The notes under the pieces are model-generated. The model had not been told where the DNA came from. It was given only the letters and a program-made list of their open reading frames with translations, and made no database searches. DNA of 62,226 nucleotides from Pseudarthrobacter oxydans (GTDB lineage: Bacteria > Actinomycetota > Actinomycetes > Actinomycetales > Micrococcaceae), in the NCBI RefSeq assembly GCF_013314975.1, contig NZ_JABTYH010000030.1, forward strand, positions 1 to 62,226. Reading direction: 5' to 3'. Positions 56,515 to 62,226 of this stretch are shown one piece after another; position 1 is the first letter of the stretch, and each line of letters begins with the position of its first letter. The position numbers and the translations under genes were made by a program.

Positions 56515-57321
56515 GTGGAGACCAACCCAACTGGCATCCCGTACCACGCCGACGGGCAGAAGATCCGTGCGAGTGTTTGTCTTGCAAGTTACCGTGGTGC
56601 GCGTTACATCACGGAACAGCTTGAGTCCATACTTACTCAGCTTGGTCCGAATGATGAATTGGTCATTGTGGATGACGAGTCTCCGGACGACACCGTGGAG
56701 CAGATCAAGACCTTTGACGACGGACGGATCCGCCTCATCGAGGCCCGGCTCAACCAGGGCTACGTGAAGTCATTTGAACAGGCTGTCCTTGCTGCCCGTG
56801 GAGAGTACATCCTGCTGTCTGACCAGGACGACGTTTGGTTGCCTGGGCGGCTGGAACTGATCGTCGACGCACTTCAAACCTCACGCGTTGTCGCTTCCAA
56901 CTTCGACGTGCTTGGAGACGGTGCGCGCCCCAATATTCCACGCCTGCGCCACGAGGACAGCCGCCGGCACGCTGCCAATATATTCGGCATCCTGGTGGGC
57001 TACCGTGCTTACTACGGATGCGCCATGGGGTTCCGCCGCGATGTGGTCCCACTGTTTGCCCCGGTTCCCCGTTATCTGGTGGAGTCCCACGATCTATGGC
57101 TGGCAATCTGCGGCAACCTGGCAGGTTCTATCCGCCATCTGGATGAGTCAACCCTGCTCCGGAGAATTCATGACGACAATGCCACCCCCAGGAGCTGGCG
57201 CTCCCTATCCGCCATTGTCAGGGCCCGCATCATGCTGCTCCGGTGCCTTGCCGTGGCGTGGGGCCGGGTTCGACGGTCACAAGGAAGCGGATCTGAGGAG
57301 AAGGCCATTGCCAGCCGGTAA
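56515..57321 (+). CDS. GT2 family glycosyltransferase
   Basis: This 268-residue enzyme has a GT-A start VCLASYRGARYITEQLESIL, VDDESPDDTV and the metal-binding LLSDQDDVWLPGRLE; a basic Arg/His tail follows. LSDQDDVW is seen in rhamnosyl- and related transferases that act on polymer side chains. GTG 56515 was selected because GGAAGGAG lies five bases before it; a frame from 56383 would add 44 poorly conserved residues. It is followed after nine bases by rmlB, so it is transcribed with the rhamnose genes. Confidence 0.82.
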   Translation: METNPTGIPYHADGQKIRASVCLASYRGARYITEQLESILTQLGPNDELVIVDDESPDDTVEQIKTFDDGRIRLIEARLNQGYVKSFEQAVLAARGEYILLSDQDDVWLPGRLELIVDALQTSRVVASNFDVLGDGARPNIPRLRHEDSRRHAANIFGILVGYRAYYGCAMGFRRDVVPLFAPVPRYLVESHDLWLAICGNLAGSIRHLDESTLLRRIHDDNATPRSWRSLSAIVRARIMLLRCLAVAWGRVRRSQGSGSEEKAIASR

Positions 57322-57330
57322 GCTGAGGGG

Positions 57331-58329
57331 ATGCAGAATCTCCTTGTGACCGGCGGTGCCGGCTTCATTGGCTCGAATTTCGTCCACTACGTCCTGGAAA
57401 ATACTGGTGACCACGTCACCGTGCTGGACAAGTTGACGTACGCCGGCAACCTGGAATCTCTGCGGGATCTTCCCGAGGACCGCTTTACGTTTGTTGAGGG
57501 AGATATTGCCAACGCCGAACTGGTGGACGGACTGGTTGCGAAGGCAGACGTTGTGGTCCATTACGCGGCGGAGTCACACAATGACAACTCGCTGCATGAT
57601 CCCCGCCCCTTCCTTGATACCAACATCATTGGTACCTACACGCTGATCGAGGCTGCACGGAAGCACAACAAGCGTTTCCACCACATCTCAACCGACGAGG
57701 TGTACGGCGACCTTGAACTCGATGACCCGGAGCGGTTCACCGAGCAGACCCCGTACAACCCGTCCAGCCCGTATTCCTCCACGAAGGCCGGCTCTGACCT
57801 GCTGGTGCGCGCCTGGGTCCGATCCTTCGGGCTGCAGGCGACCATCAGCAACTGCTCAAACAACTACGGCCCATACCAGCATGTGGAGAAGTTCATCCCG
57901 CGCCAGATCACCAACGTGATCGACGGGATCCGGCCCAAGCTCTACGGCAAGGGCGAGAACGTCCGCGACTGGATCCACGCCAACGACCACTCCTCGGCCG
58001 TGCTGGCCATCATCGCCAAAGGAAGAATCGGCGAGACCTACCTGATCGGAGCCGACGGGGAGAAGAACAACAAGGACGTTGTTGAGCTGATCCTGAAGCA
58101 CATGGGCCAGGCCCCGGACGCGTACGATCACGTCGTCGACCGCCCGGGCCACGACCTGCGCTACGCCATCGATTCCACCAAGCTCCGCGACGAACTCGGC
58201 TGGGAACCCCAGTTCTCGAATTTCGACGCCGGCATCGAAGACACCATCGCCTGGTACCGCGAAAACGAAGACTGGTGGCGCCCGCAGAAGGCCCAGACCG
58301 AAGCCAAGTACAAGGAACAGGGCCAGTAG
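57331..58329 (+). CDS. rmlB: dTDP-glucose 4,6-dehydratase RmlB
   Basis: This 332-residue SDR enzyme converts dTDP-glucose to dTDP-4-keto-6-deoxyglucose. The NAD motif is LLVTGGAGFIGSNF; the active-site segment STDEVYGDL holds the conserved Thr-Asp-Glu, and the catalytic YSSTK lies in NPSSPYSSTKAGSD. NNYGPYQHVEKFIPR and the GKGENVRDWIHANDHS region are standard. ATG 57331 has TGAGGGG ahead. Three bases separate its stop from the fused rmlC-rmlD gene. Confidence 0.97.
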   Translation: MQNLLVTGGAGFIGSNFVHYVLENTGDHVTVLDKLTYAGNLESLRDLPEDRFTFVEGDIANAELVDGLVAKADVVVHYAAESHNDNSLHDPRPFLDTNIIGTYTLIEAARKHNKRFHHISTDEVYGDLELDDPERFTEQTPYNPSSPYSSTKAGSDLLVRAWVRSFGLQATISNCSNNYGPYQHVEKFIPRQITNVIDGIRPKLYGKGENVRDWIHANDHSSAVLAIIAKGRIGETYLIGADGEKNNKDVVELILKHMGQAPDAYDHVVDRPGHDLRYAIDSTKLRDELGWEPQFSNFDAGIEDTIAWYRENEDWWRPQKAQTEAKYKEQGQ

Positions 58330-58332
58330 GCG

Positions 58333-59757
58333 ATGCAGATCGAGTTCTCGAAAAAACTGACCGCACACGAAACGCCGATCCCCGGCGTCGTCCTTTATGA
58401 CCTGCCGGTACACGGTGACAACCGTGGCTGGTTCAAGGAAAACTGGCAACGGGAAAAGATGGTGGCCCTTGGCCTGCCGGACTTCCGTCCCGTGCAGAAC
58501 AACATTTCCTTCAACGAGAAGGCCGGTACCACCCGCGGCATCCACGCCGAGCCGTGGGACAAGTTTATCTCGGTGGCCACGGGGCGCATCTTCGGCGCCT
58601 GGGTGGACCTGCGCGAAGGCCCGTCGTTCGGTGCGGTTTTCACTGCTGAACTGGACCCCAGCCAGGCAATCTTCATTCCGCGCGGCGTGGGCAACGCCTT
58701 CCAGACCCTGGAGGACAACACGGCCTACACCTACCTGGTCAACGATCACTGGTCAGCGGACGCCCAGGGCCAATACACCTTCCTGAACCTCGCGGACGAG
58801 ACAGCGGCGATCACTTGGCCGGTGCCGCTGGAGGAAGCAGAACTGTCCGATAAGGACAGGGCGCATCCCCGCCTCGCGGATGTTGTGCCGATGCCTGCCA
58901 AGAAGATCCTCGTGGTAGGTGCCGACGGCCAGTTGGGCAAGGCCTTGCGGGAACTTTACGACGGCGACGCAACCGTTGAGTTTGCCGGCCGCGCCGGCTT
59001 CGATTTGGGCAGCGAAGCATCCTTCACGGAGCGGAACTGGAAGAACTACTCGACGATTATCAATGCCGCCGCGTACACCGCGGTCGATACCGCGGAAACC
59101 GCGGAAGGCCGGGCAGCCGCCTGGGCTGTCAACGTTGCTGCCGTCGCACGGCTGGCGCGTACCGCCGTCGACCATGACCTCACGCTGGTGCACGTTTCCT
59201 CCGACTATGTCTTTGACGGTGTCCGCGAGAGCCACGATGAAACTGAACCGTTCACCCCTCTGGGTGTGTACGGGCAGACCAAAGCCGCCGGCGACGCCGT
59301 CGTCAGCGTGGTTCCCCGCCACTACATCGTGCGGACCAGCTGGGTAATCGGTGAGGGCAACAACTTCGTGCGGACCATGGCATCCCTCGCCGGCCGCGGC
59401 ATCGAGCCTTCAGTGGTCAACGACCAGATCGGCCGCCTCAGCTTCACGCAAGATATCGCCGCCGGCATCCAGCACCTGTTGGAGTCGGGCGCTGAATACG
59501 GCACCTACAACCTGAGTAACGAGGGCGAACCGCAGTCCTGGGCGGACATTGCCGCCGATGTGTACGAACTCTCGGGCAAGCAACGGACAGCCGTCACAGG
59601 AGTCGCTACCGAAGAATACTTCAAGGGCAAAGCGGCCGCGCCCCGGCCTTTGAACAGCGTGCTGGATCTGACGAAGATCAAGAACTCAGGGTTCAAGCCG
59701 CGCCCGGCCAGTGAAGTGCTCGCAGCGTACGTTACCCAGCCGGGGCCGGCAGAGTAG
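58333..59757 (+). CDS. rmlCD: Fused RmlC-like 3,5-epimerase and RmlD reductase
   Basis: This 474-residue protein has two enzyme halves for the last steps to dTDP-L-rhamnose. Residues 1 to about 185 are RmlC-like: GDNRGWFKENW, the catalytic-type His in TTRGIHAEPWDKFISV, and IFIPRGVGNAFQTLED. The rest is RmlD-like: VVGADGQLGKAL, INAAAYTAVDTAE, VSSDYVFDG and the catalytic YGQTK (YGQTKAAGD). Single-function RmlC and RmlD genes are usual; the fused form is known in several actinobacteria. RGIHAEPW has Glu where many RmlC read Gln. ATG 58333 follows the rmlB stop by three bases, so this is a full dTDP-rhamnose operon apart from rmlA. Confidence 0.92.
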   Translation: MQIEFSKKLTAHETPIPGVVLYDLPVHGDNRGWFKENWQREKMVALGLPDFRPVQNNISFNEKAGTTRGIHAEPWDKFISVATGRIFGAWVDLREGPSFGAVFTAELDPSQAIFIPRGVGNAFQTLEDNTAYTYLVNDHWSADAQGQYTFLNLADETAAITWPVPLEEAELSDKDRAHPRLADVVPMPAKKILVVGADGQLGKALRELYDGDATVEFAGRAGFDLGSEASFTERNWKNYSTIINAAAYTAVDTAETAEGRAAAWAVNVAAVARLARTAVDHDLTLVHVSSDYVFDGVRESHDETEPFTPLGVYGQTKAAGDAVVSVVPRHYIVRTSWVIGEGNNFVRTMASLAGRGIEPSVVNDQIGRLSFTQDIAAGIQHLLESGAEYGTYNLSNEGEPQSWADIAADVYELSGKQRTAVTGVATEEYFKGKAAAPRPLNSVLDLTKIKNSGFKPRPASEVLAAYVTQPGPAE

Positions 59758-59769
59758 CGGTCAGTACTG

Positions 59770-60762
59770 ATGCCTTTTGACCCGGGTTCCTTCGGAGTGG
59801 TGGCGCTTGCCGCCTACCAGCCCGACTGGGAGCTCTTTCGTACGCAGCTCCGGTCCATCCAAAACCAAACGCACCGCAACTTCCGGTGCCTGATCTCTGC
59901 GGACGGAGGATTCGACGACATTCGGGACTTCGTTGAAAGGGAACTTGGGGGCGACCAACGATTTCACGTGATCGGGTTTGAACAGAGGCTCGGATTCTAC
60001 GGAAACTTTGAACGGGTTCTCCAGCATGTCCCGGCTGATGCTGCCTGGGTGGCATTGTCCGATCAGGACGACTGCTGGTACCCCTCGAAGCTCGAGACGC
60101 TTGTGCCCTACTTGTCGAATGTCAGCCTGGTGGCGGCGCAGGCCAGGGTAGTCAGGAAACCGGACAACGTAGTGGTGGCCGAATCCACCCAGCGCAAGAA
60201 CGTCGCCCTTGCGGCGCTGCTGGCGCAAAACCAGGTGACCGGAAGCCTGTGCATATTTAAGCGGGACCTGTTAGACGTCGGCCTTCCTTTCCCGCGGTTG
60301 AACACCATTTCCCAAGTGCATGACCACTGGCTTGCCGTCTGCGCAGAAGCCCAAGGGGGTGCGCTGGTGATTGATGAGGTGGTCCAGGACTATGTTCAGC
60401 ACGGCGGTAACGTCCTGGGCGAGGTCGAGGGAAAAAAGGGCCTTGCCAAATCACTCGAGCACGTCAAGGCCCTCTCCCGGAAGTATCGGGGGAGCACCAG
60501 TCCATTGGCGATGCTGAGAACAGCCAACGACCTGAGCTTCGGCTGGCGACGCATCATGTCAGATACGTTGCGGCAGCGTATGAGTGGGAACAGTCCCGTT
60601 ATGAATAACGCCATAGCTGCTTTCGGGACTGGCCATTCATGGTCCTCAACCCTTCGGGTGCTTATTTCGGGTTTGCGAAGCGGGGAGGTCGCCCTGCCAT
60701 GCTTTGTTGAATTTGTGGCCGGAACTCCCGTGGAGATCTTCACAAAGAACCGCCGAAGGTAG
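59770..60762 (+). CDS. GT2 family glycosyltransferase
   Basis: This 330-residue enzyme starts with VVALAAYQPDWELFRTQLRSI, SADGGFDDIRDF and the metal-binding ALSDQDDCWYPSKLE. The second half has NQVTGSLCIFKRDLLDVG and DHWLAVCAEAQGGALVIDE, usual for GT2 proteins of polysaccharide loci. The donor is not evident; SDQDD and the place after rmlCD hint at rhamnose. The gene starts twelve bases after the rmlCD stop, so it belongs to the same transcript. It is convergent with the flippase gene; no strong terminator lies in the 76-base gap. Confidence 0.82.
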   Translation: MPFDPGSFGVVALAAYQPDWELFRTQLRSIQNQTHRNFRCLISADGGFDDIRDFVERELGGDQRFHVIGFEQRLGFYGNFERVLQHVPADAAWVALSDQDDCWYPSKLETLVPYLSNVSLVAAQARVVRKPDNVVVAESTQRKNVALAALLAQNQVTGSLCIFKRDLLDVGLPFPRLNTISQVHDHWLAVCAEAQGGALVIDEVVQDYVQHGGNVLGEVEGKKGLAKSLEHVKALSRKYRGSTSPLAMLRTANDLSFGWRRIMSDTLRQRMSGNSPVMNNAIAAFGTGHSWSSTLRVLISGLRSGEVALPCFVEFVAGTPVEIFTKNRRR

Positions 60763-60838
60763 CTGATAGCAACAGTGCATGACGGTCCGGTGGTTGACGG
60801 GTGAGGATACGCTGGGGCGCTGCGGCCGGGCCCCCGAG

Positions 60839-62101
60839 CTAGGACGGATTTTCTACGGCTTCCAGGGGCGGGGGGATCAGATGCCTAAGGCTGGTCCGCA
60901 CCACCATGATCTGGTAACCGGCAACGACAAGCTCCGCGAGTCCAACCGCCCAGGCAACACCCGGGGCGCCAAACAGCACGCCAAGCAAAAACATCATCGG
61001 CACATTAAATGCAGCGCCGATTGCGGTGGATTTTGCAAGGGCGGCGCCTTGTCCCAGGGGGATGAGGCACGCCAGGCCTACGACCTGTGCAACGATCACC
61101 CCGGCAAGGATGAGCCCGAAGGGGATGCTAAGGCTGTAGTCAATCGAGATAACTCCACCGGAGAACACCTCGCTCGCCCAAGGGGTCAAAACAGCGAGTA
61201 AGACGCCGGCTGCGACTCCGACAATCGGCACGTATTTAGCCACTGTAGTTATTCTGTGCGTGCTTTGACGTGGCCCCGCTTCGGGAATCCATCCCTGAAT
61301 AACTTGCAGCACAGGGCCAAAGCCCGCGACGGCAAATCGAAACAATTTGTCCGCCAAGGCGTACTGCGGGAGAGCGGCCGCCACAACGTGGTTGACAGCC
61401 AGCAAGGGCAGGTTGCTGTTGAGGCTCCCCGTTCCGGCCGCGATCACGCCGTGTTTCTGCGAACCCAACCGCTTCATGGCGGGGACCAGGCGAAGATCCA
61501 CTTTCACACTGCGCCGTGCTCCAGCCAGAGCGCCTAGCGCTCCAAGTATGACTGCCAGCAGATTGAATGCGAGCAGCGAGAGCACAAAAACAAGAGGTTC
61601 AGGGAAGAACTGGGTGAGCACAACGCCAGTTAGGGTTCCAAGCCCCTGGGGCAGCACGTCGAAAAGGAACAGCTTCCAGGGTTTTGCTTCACCGATAAAG
61701 AACCACGACGCGCCCAAAAAAGGCAAAACATATGCCACTGAGGCGAGGGCAGTCACTTCGGGATCAGTTTTGCCGATCATCAGCATGACGACATACATCA
61801 CCGGCGCCGAGAACAGAAAGAGGTAACTCCTGCTGATGAGGGAATCGAGGAACATCTGCGGTCTATCTTGCTCGCTGAGGGACGCCACCAGCGCAGCACC
61901 TACGGTTCCCCACCCAAAGGCGACAATTATGCCGAAAATGGCGGCAGTGGCCTGGGCCAATGCCAGTTCTCCCCAGGTTTCCTTGCCCAGGGTGGCGATA
62001 ACGAACGGGATGGCGAGCAGGTTGATGGCCGTCGAGAATACAAGTGAAGCTGCAAAACCACCAAAGCGGTTCAACAAGGCGGGTGCAGCTTTCGAAGCCA
62101 C
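60839..62101 (-). CDS. Wzx-type polysaccharide flippase
   Basis: This 420-residue protein has about twelve helices typical of the polysaccharide transporter family (MATE-like fold), starting NRFGGFAASLVFSTAINLLAI and including LGKETWGELALAQATAAIFG. Such proteins flip lipid-linked oligosaccharides to the outer face for later polymerisation. No Wzy polymerase is evident in the window. GTG 62101 is favoured by GGAG ahead. The locus thus carries both an ABC exporter and a flippase, which suggests two different sugar products. The 125 bases to the window end contain TAAGAT and TAGGAT -10-like boxes but no gene. Confidence 0.88.
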   Translation of the reverse strand: MASKAAPALLNRFGGFAASLVFSTAINLLAIPFVIATLGKETWGELALAQATAAIFGIIVAFGWGTVGAALVASLSEQDRPQMFLDSLISRSYLFLFSAPVMYVVMLMIGKTDPEVTALASVAYVLPFLGASWFFIGEAKPWKLFLFDVLPQGLGTLTGVVLTQFFPEPLVFVLSLLAFNLLAVILGALGALAGARRSVKVDLRLVPAMKRLGSQKHGVIAAGTGSLNSNLPLLAVNHVVAAALPQYALADKLFRFAVAGFGPVLQVIQGWIPEAGPRQSTHRITTVAKYVPIVGVAAGVLLAVLTPWASEVFSGGVISIDYSLSIPFGLILAGVIVAQVVGLACLIPLGQGAALAKSTAIGAAFNVPMMFLLGVLFGAPGVAWAVGLAELVVAGYQIMVVRTSLRHLIPPPLEAVENPS

Positions 62102-62226
62102 CGAACGTCTCCGATCCTACGGGGTAAGCATGCCGCCCATGCGCGTCGGCATTGAGGCCAGATTGCATCTTACCCTGCGCACTTGGGCGCCGATGAACCC
62201 TCAAAGGGACGCATAGGGAATTATCT

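Noticed and set aside
1..62226. tRNA, rRNA, CRISPR arrays, riboswitches, replication origin
   Set aside because: Gaps were read for clover-leaf-like tails, regular spacer repeats, riboswitch-like leaders and clusters of DnaA boxes; none was convincing.

Overview
The window is high-GC DNA from an actinobacterium of the Micrococcaceae, most likely Arthrobacter or Pseudarthrobacter. Three things point there. An mtrA-mtrB-lpqB-comF-hpf-secA block matches the actinobacterial order also known from Mycobacterium. A WhiB1-type regulator faces a PdtaS-type kinase. SecA lacks the zinc tail, and the -10 boxes are TAnnnT-like, several of them directly ahead of start codons. No tRNA, rRNA, CRISPR array, intact insertion sequence or phage gene was recognised.

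Layout. 1-9.3 kb (plus strand): end of a cysteine desulfurase, mnmA, a four-gene peptide-type ABC importer, chorismate mutase and a MetE-like protein with no cysteine. 9.3-15.6 kb (minus strand): a tightly overlapping operon of a proline-rich membrane protein, DUF4129, DUF4350, MoxR ATPase, DUF58 and DUF4166. 15.8-26.0 kb (plus): MtrA/MtrB, LpqB, a ComF-type phosphoribosyltransferase, long HPF, a YcaQ-type glycosylase and SecA, closed by two hairpins. 26.1-30.7 kb: small genes (Rv3235-type, LysM, a conserved unknown, a small HTH protein, and a SAF-domain/CpaE-like pair). 30.7-38.2 kb: NAD-glutamate dehydrogenase, PdtaS-like kinase, WhiB1 and a small membrane protein. 38.1-42.3 kb (minus): a 1406-residue FHA-FtsK/EssC-like ATPase.

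42.6-62.2 kb is a cell-surface polysaccharide locus. It begins with an operon glf-glfT2-wzm-wzt, which would make UDP-galactofuranose, polymerise it and export it by an ABC transporter. Then, in mixed orientations, come a polytopic DUF6541/GT-C-like protein, rmlA, an acyltransferase, a rhamnosyltransferase-like GT2, an NAD-dependent epimerase, further GT2 enzymes, a DUF2304 membrane protein paired with a DPM1-like GT2, rmlB, a fused rmlC-rmlD and a Wzx-type flippase.

The most interesting reading is that this locus encodes a galactofuranan with ABC export and possible outer-face decoration, resembling the galactan part of mycobacterial arabinogalactan but in a lineage without mycolic acids. 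Other notable points are two CRP/GlxR-like palindromes (upstream of the importer and of whiB1), an orphan SAF/CpaE-like pair with a degenerate P-loop, an orphan EssC-like ATPase, and three isolated perfect DnaA boxes, all outside genes. Functions are inferred from sequence reading alone; no database search was run.
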